Source: Microbacterium marinilacus (GTDB taxonomy: Bacteria > Actinomycetota > Actinomycetes > Actinomycetales > Microbacteriaceae). Taken from it: a stretch of 64,000 nt of DNA. The notes beneath the pieces are model-generated. The model saw only the letters and a list, made by a program, of their open reading frames with translations. It was not told where the DNA came from and searched no databases. Shown piece by piece: positions 42,491 to 50,958 of this stretch (the first letter of the stretch is position 1; the number at the start of each line of letters is the position of its first letter). The stretch spans positions 62,001 through 126,000 of the forward strand of contig NZ_JAIJZW010000004.1 in NCBI RefSeq assembly GCF_019753765.1, written 5' to 3'. A program made the position numbers and the translations under genes.

Positions 42491-44022
42491 GCGTCGGCCG
42501 GGGCGAGCACGTCGACGTCATCGCCGACGTGCGGATCGGGGGCGAGGGCAGAGACCTCATGCCGCTGGCCGCCGTCGACCCCGCGGCGCTGTACGACGTG
42601 CACCTCGCCGGCGGAGAGATCGCGGACATCGCCCCCGCCCGTGGTCTTGCCCGGCGCGGCACCGTGCTCGACGGAGCCGGCTCCTGGCTCGTGCCCGGCC
42701 TCTGGGACCACCACGTCCACGCGCTGCAGTGGGCACTCGGTGCGACCCGTACGTCGGTGCGCGCGGCGGGCTCGGCCGCCGAGGCCGCCGCGCTGGCGGC
42801 CCGCGCGCCGATCCGTTCAGACGGCCGCCGCATCGCGGTGGAGCTGCGCGACGCCCTGTGGGCAGAGCCCGCGAGCGTCGCCGAGCTCGATGCCGCGACG
42901 GGTGACGTGCCCACCTACCTGCTGAGTCTCGACCTTCACGCGCTCTGGCTGAACACCGCCGCGCTGCGCCGAGAGGGAGTGGAGGCCGACCTGAGCGGCG
43001 TCGTGCGGGAGGAGGCCGCCTTCGACATCACGCGCGTGCTGAACGACGTGCCCGACGCGGACGCCGATGCCGCTGTCGCGCGTACGGCACAGGCCGCGGC
43101 GGCCCGCGGGCTCGTCGGATACGTCGATCTCGACATGGACTGGAACGAGGAGTCCTGGCGGAGGCGCGTCGCGGGCGGGTTCGACGCGCTCCGCGTCGAC
43201 TTCGGCGTGTACCCGCAACACCTGGCCCGCGCTGTGGCGCTGGGCCTCCGGTCCGGCGACCCGCTGACCGGAGTGGACGCGTCGGCCGCGGGAGCCGGAC
43301 TCGTGCGCGTCGGGCCACTCAAGGTCATCACCGACGGCTCGCTCGGCACGCGGACCGCCGCGTGCGCGCACGGCTACGCGGACGATCCCCACAACCACGG
43401 TCTGCTGACCGTCGCGCCGGACGAACTCGTGGCGCTCATGACCGAGGCGACGGCCGGAGGACTCGGCTGCGCGATCCACGCGATCGGCGACGTCGCGAAC
43501 GCGCACGCACTCGATGCGTTCGCGGCCTCGGGCGCCGTGGGGCGCATCGAGCACGCCCAGCTGGTGCGGCACGCCGATCTCGCCCGGTTCGCGCGTCTCG
43601 GCGTCGGGGCCAGCGTGCAGCCTCGGCACGCCCTCGACGACCGCGATCTCACCGACGAGCTGTGGGCCGCGCAGACCGCTCTGGCGTACCCGCTTCGCTC
43701 GCTGCGCGATGCGGGAGCGAACATCCTCCTGGGGTCCGACGCCCCCGTCGCCCCGCTCGACCCCTGGGCGTCCATGGCGGCGGCGGTGTTCCGCACCGCG
43801 GATGACCGGGCTCCCTGGCACGCGGAGGAGAGCATCGACGCCGCGACCGCGCTGGCGGCGTCCACCTGGGGAGGCTCCCTGCACGGCGCGCGCATCGAGC
43901 CGGGCGCACCGTCCGACCTCGCGCTGGTCTCCCACGATCCGCTCGCTGCCGACGAGCCGGGACTGCGCACCATGCCCGTGCACGCCACGATGATCGCCGG
44001 CCGCCTGACGCACCTCGCCTGA
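42487..44022 (+). CDS. Amidohydrolase family protein (YtcJ-like)
   Basis: 511 residues of the metal-dependent hydrolase superfamily. GAGSWLVPGLWDHHVHALQWAL near residue 64 provides the HxH metal ligands. The third region has VGPLKVITDGSLGTRTAACAHG near 277, CAIHAIGDVANAHAL near 328 (His, then the IGD motif of YtcJ types), ARIEHAQLV-like GRIEHAQLVRHADLARF near 354 and LLGSDAPVAPLDPW near 418 (the catalytic Asp). YtcJ relatives hydrolyse amides or N-acyl compounds; substrate unknown. Coupled to the PaiB-like gene. Confidence 0.88.
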   Translation: MSVGRGEHVDVIADVRIGGEGRDLMPLAAVDPAALYDVHLAGGEIADIAPARGLARRGTVLDGAGSWLVPGLWDHHVHALQWALGATRTSVRAAGSAAEAAALAARAPIRSDGRRIAVELRDALWAEPASVAELDAATGDVPTYLLSLDLHALWLNTAALRREGVEADLSGVVREEAAFDITRVLNDVPDADADAAVARTAQAAAARGLVGYVDLDMDWNEESWRRRVAGGFDALRVDFGVYPQHLARAVALGLRSGDPLTGVDASAAGAGLVRVGPLKVITDGSLGTRTAACAHGYADDPHNHGLLTVAPDELVALMTEATAGGLGCAIHAIGDVANAHALDAFAASGAVGRIEHAQLVRHADLARFARLGVGASVQPRHALDDRDLTDELWAAQTALAYPLRSLRDAGANILLGSDAPVAPLDPWASMAAAVFRTADDRAPWHAEESIDAATALAASTWGGSLHGARIEPGAPSDLALVSHDPLAADEPGLRTMPVHATMIAGRLTHLA

Positions 44023-44052
44023 AGGCCGCGCTCGGAGCAGACGGAGCGCACA

Positions 44053-44090
44053 CGACGAAGGGCCCCGGAAAGATCCGGGGCCCTTCGTCG
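44053..44090. terminator. Bidirectional terminator hairpin
   Basis: Perfect 17-base-pair stem, CGACGAAGGGCCCCGGA and its complement, around loop AAGA. It separates the convergent amidohydrolase and dps genes and shares its outer CGAAGG core with the hairpin at 9621-9652. Confidence 0.85.
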
Positions 44091-44118
44091 GACGAGCCGG
44101 TGCGACTCGCGGGAGTGC

Positions 44119-44604
44119 TTACTCGGCGATGTGCGCCACGAGGAACCAGCGGTCCTTCTCGAGGCCGGCCTTGATGCCGATCGCGACGTCCTGGCTGGTC
44201 AGGTCGATCTCGTCGAGCCCCTCGATCGCGGCGTCCAGGTCGGCGATCACCTTGTCGATGTCGGCGACGATCGCGCGGATCGTGTCGGCCGACTGCGAGA
44301 AGCCGGCGGAGACCGGCGTGCCGGCGGCCTTCTGGGCGACGGCCTCGAGACGGGCGTCGATGGGCAGGCCCAGGGCGACGATGCGCTCCGCGGCCTCGTC
44401 GGCCGAGGCGCCCGCGTGCTCGACGAGCGTGTCGAGGAACTCGTGCACGCCGATGAAGTTCGCGCCGCGCACGTGCCAGTGCGCCTGCTTGCCGTTCACG
44501 GTCAGCGCCTGCAGGCCGAGCACGACGGGGGAGAGGAACTGCGAGACGCCGGCGGCGACCGTCGGGTCGGCGGCAGTGGTGGCGATGGTCTGGTTGCTGC
44601 TCAT
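44119..44604 (-). CDS. dps: Dps family ferroxidase/DNA-protection protein
   Basis: 161-residue four-helix-bundle protein. It forms dodecamers that oxidise and store iron and protect DNA. Ferroxidase ligands are His in AHWHVRG, His and Asp in GVHEFLD (residues about 41-59) and the Asp/Glu pair in ADEAAERIVALGLP. No basic N-terminal tail for DNA binding is obvious (MSSNQTIATTAAD). Start after GGAGGGAAAT. A stable hairpin lies in the leader. Convergent with the amidohydrolase across a terminator. Confidence 0.94.
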   Translation of the reverse strand: MSSNQTIATTAADPTVAAGVSQFLSPVVLGLQALTVNGKQAHWHVRGANFIGVHEFLDTLVEHAGASADEAAERIVALGLPIDARLEAVAQKAAGTPVSAGFSQSADTIRAIVADIDKVIADLDAAIEGLDEIDLTSQDVAIGIKAGLEKDRWFLVAHIAE

Positions 44605-44655
44605 ATTTCCCTCCGAAGTCTGACGGCGCTTCTGCCGTCTATGGAGATAACGCTA
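44605..44655 (-). promoter_or_regulatory. dps promoter and 5' leader hairpin
   Basis: TAGCGT (44650-44655, minus strand) is a possible -10. The leader carries the hairpin GACGGC-agaagc-GCCGTC (44622-44639), ending about 13 bases before the GGAGG ribosome site. Clear IdeR or OxyR boxes are not recognised. Confidence 0.45.
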
Positions 44656-44765
44656 CTCGTCCCGCAGCATTCCGCAAGCAAGTGAAGGCTCTGCTAAATC
44701 GCCTCCGACCTGGGGAAAGAAAGGCTATCCATACCCCTTCCACGGTGACAGGGGTTGACAACCCG

Positions 44766-44771
44766 TAGGCT
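44766..44771 (+). promoter_or_regulatory. -10 box (TAGGCT), leaderless promoter of the carbonic anhydrase gene
   Basis: TAGGCT ends seven bases before the ATG at 44779. A TTGACA at 44755-44760 is only five bases upstream and is not a -35 for this box. Confidence 0.6.
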
Positions 44772-44778
44772 CGGCGTC

Positions 44779-45318
44779 ATGCCGGTCTCGCCGCACGCCT
44801 CGGTCCTGCCCCTCCTCGACGACGTGCCGGCCGTGCACCCCGACGCGTTCGTCGCGGACGGCGCCCGCATCGTCGGCGCCGTCTCGCTCGGGGAGCGCGC
44901 GAGCGTCTGGTACAACGCCGTCGTGCGAGCCGATGTCGCGGCCATCTCGATCGGTCCGGGCAGCAACATCCAGGACAACGTGTCGGTGCACGTGGACGCG
45001 AGCCATCCCGTGGAGATCGGCTCCCTCGTCTCGGTGGGGCACAACGCCGTCGTGCACGGGTGCACGATCGGCGACGGCGCACTGATCGGCATGGGCAGCG
45101 TGGTGCTGTCGGGGGCCGTCATCGGCGCCGGGAGCCTGGTCGCCGCCGGCGCGGTCGTGCTGGAGGGCACGCAGGTGCCGCCCCGCTCGCTCGTCGCGGG
45201 AGTTCCCGCGAAGGTCCGGCGCGAACTGACCGACGACGAGGTCGCCGGGCTGCGCGACAACGGAGAGCGCTACCTCTCGAACGCCGAGCGGCACGCGGCG
45301 GCGCTGCGCGGCGCCTGA
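44779..45318 (+). CDS. Gamma-class carbonic anhydrase-like protein
   Basis: 179-residue left-handed beta-helix. Hexapeptide repeats run from about residue 35 to 135 (VRADVAAISIGPGSNIQDNVSVHVD, VEIGSLVSVGHNAVVHGCTIGDGALIGMGSVV). Histidine ligands for the interface metal are His in NVSVHVD and the pair in GHNAVVHGC. This fits the gamma-CA/PaaY group. Catalysis is uncertain because the acidic loop of Cam is absent. Start at MPVSPH from promoter spacing; a GTG/ATG further upstream would give MTTRRLGV. Confidence 0.88.
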   Translation: MPVSPHASVLPLLDDVPAVHPDAFVADGARIVGAVSLGERASVWYNAVVRADVAAISIGPGSNIQDNVSVHVDASHPVEIGSLVSVGHNAVVHGCTIGDGALIGMGSVVLSGAVIGAGSLVAAGAVVLEGTQVPPRSLVAGVPAKVRRELTDDEVAGLRDNGERYLSNAERHAAALRGA

Positions 45319-45326
45319 TCCCGAGG

Positions 45327-48209
45327 TCAGCCGGAGACGAGATCGCGAGCCAGATGCGCGGCCTCCGCGCGGTTGGCCGCTCCGAGCTTCCGCAGGATGG
45401 CCGAGACGTGCACGCTGGCCGTCTTCCCGCTGATGAAGAGACGTTCGCCGATCTGCCGGTTGCTCAGGCCCGCCGAGATCAGCTCGAGGACCTGTCGCTC
45501 CCGATCGGTCAGGTCCTCGGCGGGCCGGCGGTCGCGCCCGCGGAGAAGACCCGAGGCGCGACCGAAGGCCGCCGCCTCCGCACGGATCGAGATCACGCCG
45601 CGCTGGTCGGACTCCCGCAGCGCATCGTCCAGCCTTTCGCGCGCCGCGCCGCGATCTCCCGCGGCGACGAGCGCCTCGGCCAGCCGCAGCAGCGCCGCGG
45701 GCCGCAGCTGGACCGGAGCGCGTTCGCCCGAGGCCGCCTCGAGCGCCGTCTCCCACGACTCGGGCGTCGGAGAGAGCTCCGCCTCGATCATCGGGCGCCA
45801 GACGGCGTGGGTGGGCCACCAGGCGTAACGGTCGGCCACATCGCGCAGGGTGAGCGCCGCCGCCTCGACGGCCGCGGCACCCGGGCCGTCCTCTTCGAGC
45901 GCGCGGAGGCGCGAGATCAGGCGAGCCACCGTCCACGCGAACGGCTGCACGTGGCCCGGGTGGAGTCGTTCGGGATCGGGAGCGAGCAGGGTCTGCGCCT
46001 CGCGCCAGGCCGTCTCCAGGTCACCGAGCGCCAGGGCCGCCTCCGTCGCGACGTGGCCGACGGTCAGGCGCGACTGCACCTCGAATCGCGCCGTCGAGGC
46101 GAACTGCGCCCGAGCGCCGACCAGCGTCTCCTGCGCGCCGGCCGCGTCACCGCGCCAGAGCAGCAGCCAGGCCCGGCCGCGGATCAGGTACGAGCGGTAC
46201 GTGCCGGGCGGCGACAGCACGAGGGACCGGTCGATGAGCTCCTCCGCCTCGCTCCACCGGCCCAGGGACGTCAGGGGATCCACGGCGTTGGAGGCCAGGA
46301 TGACGCCGGAGGTGCGGTCGGCCCCGAAGCCGGGTGCGGCCGCCATGCCCTCGCGGGCGATCTCGAGGGCGCGGGCGAAGTCGCCGGTGTGCTGGGCGAA
46401 GTCCGATGCGTTCACCCAGTACCGCAGCAGCGCGGGTCCGTCGTCGCCGGCGATCCGGCGCGCGTCCTCCAGGCGTTCGACGGCGAGGGCGACGCGTCCG
46501 AGGTGGCCCTCGGACAGCGCACCGATGTTGACCCCCACCGACTCGAGCCGGGCGGCGCCCTGGGCGTGGGCGATCGCCGCCCCCGCCCTGGCGAGCTCGA
46601 GCGCCTCGCGCTCCTCGCCGCCGAGCAGCAGTCGACCCGCGAGCGACACCATCACGTCGGCGCGCAGCAGTTCGTGATCGGCGCCGTCGCCGAGCGCGTC
46701 GAGGGTGGCGAGCGCCTCGCGGTACGACTCGATCGCACCCGGTCGAGCCAGCATGGCGAGACCCCGGGCCTGGTTGTTGAGCAGCAGCGCGTGCTCGAGG
46801 GTGCCGGGCGGGCAGTCGGCGAGCGCCGACCTGAGGACGGCCAGACTGCGCTCGACGTCACCCGCGTTACGGAGATAGGTGGCGGTACGTCCCATCAGCT
46901 CGCGGCGGGGCATCCCGGCGACGCCCTCCGCGTCGGCGACGACGTCCCACAGCGCGAGAGCGCGCTCGGCGTGCTGCGCGGCGGAGGCGTAGCCCATGGC
47001 CGCGCGCGCCTCGCGCATCGCACGCAGCCAGGCGGGGAACGCGCGCTCGACGTTGCGAGCGTGCGACCAGTGGTGTGCCACCGAGGCGGCGACCGGCCGG
47101 CCGGCCTCGGCGCGCGCCTCGTACTCGCTCGCATAGCGCTCGTGCAGGCGCTCGCGCTCGCCCGGAAGGACGTCGTCGAGGATCGCCTCGCGAACCAGGG
47201 CGTGACGGAAGCAGTACCCGGTCTCGGTCGTCAGGATGACCCCCGACCCGACGGCCTCCCTGATCGCCGCGTCGAGCTCCTCGGTCCCGCCGCCGAGGGT
47301 CGTGGCGAGCAGATCGTGCTCCACCTCGACGCCGCCGACGGCGAGATGGCGGGCGGCGCGCTGCGCGCTGTCGGAGAGCCGCTCGTAGCGGACCAGCAGC
47401 AGCCCGCGCAGTCCGTCGGGCAGGGGTGCGGAGTCCTCGCGGCAGCCGTCGAGGTCGACCAGCTCCTCGATGTAGAACGGCACGCCGTCGCTGCGGACGA
47501 GGAGGGCGTCGACGGAGGACTCCTCCGGCGGCGCGCCCAGCAGCTCGCCCATCAGCCGGCGGGTCCCCTCGCGGTCGAGGCGCGGGAGGTCGATGCGCAC
47601 CGAGCCGCGGTCGCGTGTGAGCTCGGCCAGGAACTGGCGCGCGATGTGTCCCCGCCCCACGTCCTCCGAACGGTAGGAGGCGACGATCAGGATGCGCGCA
47701 TCGGTGAGGGCGCGGGTGAGGAAGCGCAGCACGGCGAGGCTCGCGGGGTCGACCCAGTGGAGGTCCTCGATCACGAGGACGATCGGCTCGTCCTCTGCGG
47801 CGCGCTCGAGCAGCAGCGCGATCGCCTCATGGAGGCCGCCCGGCGTGCCCTGGGGCCCGTCCGACGCGTCGTCGAGCTGCGGGAACAGCGCCTGCAGAGC
47901 GCGGTGTCCCGCTCCCGTCGCCCGTCGCACCTCGTCGGTGCCGAGCTCCGCGACGAGAGGACGCAGCGCCGATGCGATGGACGTGTAGGCCGCTCCGGCG
48001 CCGCCGAGGTCGATGCAGCGGCCGACGAGCACCCTGGCCTCGCCCCTGTGGCGCTCGGCGAACTCCGTGAGCAGTCGTGTCTTCCCGATGCCCGCCTCGC
48101 CGCCGACGGCGATCGTGCGGGGGCGGCCGGCTGCAGCGTCCTCGAGGGCGTCCGCCAGCTGCGCGAGCTCTGCCTCCCGGCCGATCAGCACGGGCGTCTG
48201 CGGTGTCAC
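45327..48209 (-). CDS. Large ATP-binding LuxR-type regulator (LAL family)
   Basis: 960 residues. N-terminal AAA-like ATPase (about 8-300) with Walker A GGEAGIGKTRLL near residue 38 and Walker B-like LVIEDLHWVDPASLAVLRF near 150. TPR-like helical repeats (about 400-840) follow. The LuxR helix-turn-helix (about 895-955) includes LTDRERQVLELISAGLSNRQIGERLFISGKTASVHVSAILRKLGAANRAEA. LAL regulators act as pathway activators, often for secondary metabolism or catabolism, with an unknown inducer. The GTG start at VTPQTPVLIGREAEL follows GGAG. No obvious target cluster adjoins it. Confidence 0.9.
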   Translation of the reverse strand: MTPQTPVLIGREAELAQLADALEDAAAGRPRTIAVGGEAGIGKTRLLTEFAERHRGEARVLVGRCIDLGGAGAAYTSIASALRPLVAELGTDEVRRATGAGHRALQALFPQLDDASDGPQGTPGGLHEAIALLLERAAEDEPIVLVIEDLHWVDPASLAVLRFLTRALTDARILIVASYRSEDVGRGHIARQFLAELTRDRGSVRIDLPRLDREGTRRLMGELLGAPPEESSVDALLVRSDGVPFYIEELVDLDGCREDSAPLPDGLRGLLLVRYERLSDSAQRAARHLAVGGVEVEHDLLATTLGGGTEELDAAIREAVGSGVILTTETGYCFRHALVREAILDDVLPGERERLHERYASEYEARAEAGRPVAASVAHHWSHARNVERAFPAWLRAMREARAAMGYASAAQHAERALALWDVVADAEGVAGMPRRELMGRTATYLRNAGDVERSLAVLRSALADCPPGTLEHALLLNNQARGLAMLARPGAIESYREALATLDALGDGADHELLRADVMVSLAGRLLLGGEEREALELARAGAAIAHAQGAARLESVGVNIGALSEGHLGRVALAVERLEDARRIAGDDGPALLRYWVNASDFAQHTGDFARALEIAREGMAAAPGFGADRTSGVILASNAVDPLTSLGRWSEAEELIDRSLVLSPPGTYRSYLIRGRAWLLLWRGDAAGAQETLVGARAQFASTARFEVQSRLTVGHVATEAALALGDLETAWREAQTLLAPDPERLHPGHVQPFAWTVARLISRLRALEEDGPGAAAVEAAALTLRDVADRYAWWPTHAVWRPMIEAELSPTPESWETALEAASGERAPVQLRPAALLRLAEALVAAGDRGAARERLDDALRESDQRGVISIRAEAAAFGRASGLLRGRDRRPAEDLTDRERQVLELISAGLSNRQIGERLFISGKTASVHVSAILRKLGAANRAEAAHLARDLVSG

Positions 48210-48268
48210 GTCTCCATCGTGGCACCGCGCGCCGACATCCCCGGCCGGCCCTGGCCGTGCGCCGCGGA

Positions 48269-48442
48269 TCACCATGTGTGACGCGGCAGCAGGCGGCGCA
48301 GGCCGCGCGCGGGGCGCGCCGGGCGCGGCTCCGCATCGGATCTCCGGCGCTCCTCGAGCGCCCGGAGGCGTGCGATGCGCTCCTCGGCTTCCCTGACGTG
48401 CTCCTCGTAGCGGACGATCCCGATCATCGGGTCGATGTACAT
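48269..48442 (-). CDS. 57-residue charged coiled-coil protein
   Basis: ATG at 48442 after the strong ribosome site GGAGGGAG, stop at 48269. The protein begins MYIDPMIGIVRYEEHV and continues as a Glu/Arg-rich helix (REAEERIARLRALEERRR) ending in RPARPARGLRRLLPRHTW. No family recognised. It lies 59 bases upstream of the LAL gene on the same strand, so a shared transcript is likely. Short, but the ribosome site and helical heptad pattern support it. Confidence 0.65.
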   Translation of the reverse strand: MYIDPMIGIVRYEEHVREAEERIARLRALEERRRSDAEPRPARPARGLRRLLPRHTW

Positions 48443-48648
48443 GGCCGGCTCCCTCCGTCGTTCCTGCGACGGGGTCCACGCTCGTCCCTGAGGCGGTGCC
48501 TGGGCATCGGGAGATCGCCCTATTTCCTGCGACGGGCACGCCTCAGACGGAGGGCCTCCGGGGCCGCGAGAGGAGCCGCGTCGGGGAAGGGGTGCGGAGT
48601 CGGCTAGACTCGATCGCGCTGCCGGTTCCGTCGAGGATCCGTCATCAC
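48443..48648. other. 206-base gap before the tRNA pair
   Basis: No gene. It holds the ribosome site of the 57-residue gene, then a sequence with TATTTCCTGCGACG and the tRNA-Gly promoter core at 48599-48610. No other structure is clear. Confidence 0.5.
48599..48610 (+). promoter_or_regulatory. tRNA-Gly promoter core
   Basis: GTCGGCTAGACT contains the -10 box TAGACT, 38 bases before the tRNA-Gly 5' end. The identical 12-mer recurs at 48755-48766 before tRNA-Pro. Confidence 0.6.
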
Positions 48649-48719
48649 GGGGATGTAGCTCAATGGTAGAGCCTCAGTCTTCCAAACTGATTACGCGGGT
48701 TCGATTCCCGTCATCCCCT
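48649..48719 (+). tRNA. tRNA-Gly (anticodon TCC)
   Basis: 71 bases. The acceptor stem GGGGATG pairs with CATCCCC, followed by discriminator T. The D arm is GCTC/GAGC. The anticodon stem TCAGT/ACTGA encloses loop CTTCCAA with TCC. The T arm CGGG/CCCG encloses TTCGATT. The 3' CCA is not encoded. Confidence 0.95.
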
Positions 48720-48726
48720 CCGCTCC

Positions 48727-48779
48727 AACGGCCCCGTGAGGCACCTCCGACATCGTCGGCTAGACTTCACGGGGCCGTT
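48727..48779 (+). terminator. Nested inverted repeat between the two tRNAs
   Basis: The outer stem AACGGCCCCGTGA (48727-48739) pairs with TCACGGGGCCGTT (48767-48779). Inside is CCGAC-atc-GTCGG (48747-48759). The right half includes the promoter core GTCGGCTAGACT of tRNA-Pro. It could terminate tRNA-Gly while carrying the next promoter. Confidence 0.6.
48755..48766 (+). promoter_or_regulatory. tRNA-Pro promoter core
   Basis: GTCGGCTAGACT, an exact copy of the 48599-48610 sequence, places TAGACT 36 bases before the tRNA-Pro 5' end. Confidence 0.6.
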
Positions 48780-48802
48780 TCGCGTTGTCGCGCGGATCAT
48801 CC

Positions 48803-48876
48803 CGGGGCGTAGCTCAGCTTGGTAGAGCGCCCGCTTTGGGAGCGGGAGGCCGCAGGTTCAAATCCTGTCGCCCCGA
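48803..48876 (+). tRNA. tRNA-Pro (anticodon TGG)
   Basis: 74 bases. The acceptor stem CGGGGCG pairs with CGCCCCG, followed by discriminator A. The D arm is GCTC/GAGC. The anticodon stem CCCGC/GCGGG encloses loop TTTGGGA with TGG. The T arm has GTTCAAATC. The 3' CCA is not encoded. Confidence 0.95.
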
Positions 48877-48950
48877 CAACGGCCCACCCAGACCTAGATC
48901 CCGTCGTGCGGACTGCGCGGCGGGAACCGTCACGAGGAGAACGAACCCCT

Positions 48951-50384
48951 ATGGTCAACAGCACCGTCGAGAAGCTCAGCCCGACCCGGGTGAAGCTGCA
49001 CATCACGGTCAGCCCGGAGGAGCTCAAGCCGAGCATCCAGCACGCCTACGAGCACATCGCTCAGGACGTGCAGGTCCCCGGCTTCCGCAAGGGCAAGGTT
49101 CCGGCTCCCATCATCGACCAGCGCATCGGTCGCGGCGCGGTCATCGAGCACGCGGTCAACGAGGGCCTCGACGGCTTCTTCCGCGCTGCTGTCGCGGAGC
49201 ACGACGTGAAGCTGCTCGGCCGCCCGGCGGCGGACATCGTGGAGTGGCCGAACGAGAAGGACTTCTCGGGCGACCTGATCGTCGACGTCGAGGTCGACGT
49301 GCGCCCCGAGTTCGACCTTCCCGACTACGAGAACCTGACGATCACGGTCGACGCGACCGAGGTCGAGGACTCCGCCCTGGACGAGGAGCTCGACGGACTG
49401 CGGGCCCGCTTCGGCACGCTCGTTCCCGTCGACCGCCCCGCCGCGAAGGGCGACTTCGTCGAGCTCGACCTCATCGCCACGATCGACGGCGACGTGATCG
49501 ACCGCGCCGAGGGCGTCTCCTACGAGGTCGGCTCGGGCGAGCTGCTCCAGGGCATCGACGAGGCCATCGAGTCGCTCACCGCGGACGAGGACACCACGTT
49601 CCGTTCCACGCTGGTCGGCGGAGACCACGCCGGCGAGGAGGCCGAGGTGGCCGTCACGGTCAAGGCCGTCAAGGAGCGCGAGCTGCCCGAGGCGGACGAC
49701 GACTTCGCGCAGATGGCGAGCGAGTTCGACACGATCGCCGAGCTGCGCGACAGCCTCCGCGAGCAGGTCGAGTCCCGCGGGGCGTTCTCGCAGGGGTCCG
49801 CCGCTCGCGACAAGCTGATCGAGACGCTGCTCGAGCAGGTCGAGATCGACGTCCCGGCGCAGCTCATCGAGGACGAGGTGCACAGCCACCTCGAGCAGGA
49901 GAACCGGCTCGAGGACGACGAGCACCGCGCCGAGGTGGCCGAGGCGAGCGAGAAGCAGTTCCGCACGCAGATGCTCCTCGACGCCATCGCCGAGAAGCTC
50001 GAGGTGCAGGTCTCGCAGGACGAGTTCACGCAGTACCTGGTGCAGATGTCCGGCCAGTACGGCATGGCTCCGCAGCAGTTCATCGAGGCGCTCCAGCAGG
50101 GCAACCAGCTGCAGGCCGTGGTCGGGGACGTCGCCCGCAACAAGGCGCTCGCAATCGTCCTGGGCAAGGTCGAGGTCGTCGACACCAACGGCAAGGCGGT
50201 CGACCTGTCCGGCTTCGCGGCGACCGGCGACGAGGACGCCGTCGAGGCGGACGCCGACGAGGACGCCGAGGCCGCCCCGGAGACCCCGGCCGCGGAAGAG
50301 GCCCCGGCGGAGGAGACCCCGGCGGAGGAGAAGCCGAAGAAGACCACGCGCAAGAAGAAGACCGAGGAGCCCGCGGCCGAGTGA
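48951..50384 (+). CDS. tig: Trigger factor (ribosome-associated chaperone)
   Basis: 477 residues. Ribosome-binding motif GFRKGK at residues 44-49, a PPIase (FKBP-type) domain at about 150-245 with [17 protein letters not shown], and the C-terminal chaperone arms from about 250. The last 60 residues are an Ala/Glu/Pro-rich tail with [10 protein letters not shown], common in actinobacterial Tig. Start after GAGGAGA. It folds nascent chains at the tunnel exit. In many bacteria tig precedes clpP; here the trehalose operon lies between them. Confidence 0.95.
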   Translation: MVNSTVEKLSPTRVKLHITVSPEELKPSIQHAYEHIAQDVQVPGFRKGKVPAPIIDQRIGRGAVIEHAVNEGLDGFFRAAVAEHDVKLLGRPAADIVEWPNEKDFSGDLIVDVEVDVRPEFDLPDYENLTITVDATEVEDSALDEELDGLRARFGTLVPVDRPAAKGDFVELDLIATIDGDVIDRAEGVSYEVGSGELLQGIDEAIESLTADEDTTFRSTLVGGDHAGEEAEVAVTVKAVKERELPEADDDFAQMASEFDTIAELRDSLREQVESRGAFSQGSAARDKLIETLLEQVEIDVPAQLIEDEVHSHLEQENRLEDDEHRAEVAEASEKQFRTQMLLDAIAEKLEVQVSQDEFTQYLVQMSGQYGMAPQQFIEALQQGNQLQAVVGDVARNKALAIVLGKVEVVDTNGKAVDLSGFAATGDEDAVEADADEDAEAAPETPAAEEAPAEETPAEEKPKKTTRKKKTEEPAAE

Positions 50385-50399
50385 TCGACCGCTGACCTC

Positions 50400-50434
50400 G
50401 AAGGGGACGGACGCCGCGTGCGTCCGTCCCCTTC
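50400..50434 (+). terminator. tig terminator hairpin
   Basis: A perfect 15-base-pair stem, GAAGGGGACGGACGC and complement, around loop CGCGT, ending in CCCCTTC. It lies 16 bases after the tig stop and 23 bases before the TPR gene. Confidence 0.8.
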
Positions 50435-50456
50435 GCCATCATCAGGAGGAGCGACC

Positions 50457-50951
50457 ATGGGCGGTGACGCCTTCGACGGCTGGCAGCATCGCGTCGACGC
50501 GGTGTGGCAGGACCGCGGGCTCAGCGACGACGAGCGCGTCATCCGCATCGACGCGCTCGCGGGCGAGCTGGGGGAGGACCACCCCGTAGCGCTGTTCGAG
50601 CGGGCCGGGGCGCGCGACAGCGCCGGGCACGAGACCGAGGCAGAGCCGCTGTACCGCCGCGCGATCGAGCGCGGGCTGGACGACGCCCGGCGCACGCGAG
50701 CGACGATCCAGCTCGCCAGCACGATCCGCAACCTCGGCAAGGTCGACGAGGCGCTCGAGCTGCTGGAGGCCGAGCGGCTCCGCGGCTCGACGGCGCTGCG
50801 CGACGAGCTGGCGGCGTTCACGGCGCTGACCCTGGTCTCGGCCGGGGAACCGGTGCGTGCCGCGTCGGTCGCGCTGTCAGCGCTGGCGCCGCACCTGACC
50901 CTCTACACGCGCTCTGTCTCCGGCTACGCGGCCGAGCTCGTCGACGACTGA
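50457..50951 (+). CDS. Tetratricopeptide repeat protein
   Basis: 164 residues, all helical by pattern, with three TPR-like units (ALFERAGARDSAGHETEAEPLYRRAIERGL, RATIQLASTIRNLGKVDEALELLEAER, AFTALTLVSAGEPVRAASVALSAL). Similar proteins in actinobacteria are annotated as TPR proteins without known role; it probably binds another protein. The ATG follows AGGAGG. It starts soon after the tig terminator and faces the treZ 3' end across seven bases. Confidence 0.8.
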   Translation: MGGDAFDGWQHRVDAVWQDRGLSDDERVIRIDALAGELGEDHPVALFERAGARDSAGHETEAEPLYRRAIERGLDDARRTRATIQLASTIRNLGKVDEALELLEAERLRGSTALRDELAAFTALTLVSAGEPVRAASVALSALAPHLTLYTRSVSGYAAELVDD

Positions 50952-50958
50952 CCGACGC

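Noticed and set aside
44755..44760. Perfect TTGACA before the carbonic anhydrase gene
   Set aside because: Only five bases from the TAGGCT box and no -10 at the correct distance; treated as chance.
45060..48281. 1073-codon plus-strand frame opposite the LAL regulator
   Set aside because: Antisense frame overlapping the carbonic anhydrase gene in another frame; the minus strand has Walker and LuxR motifs.
48649..48876. tRNA genes as integration sites for a mobile element
   Set aside because: No integrase, no repeated tRNA 3' end and only housekeeping genes around them.
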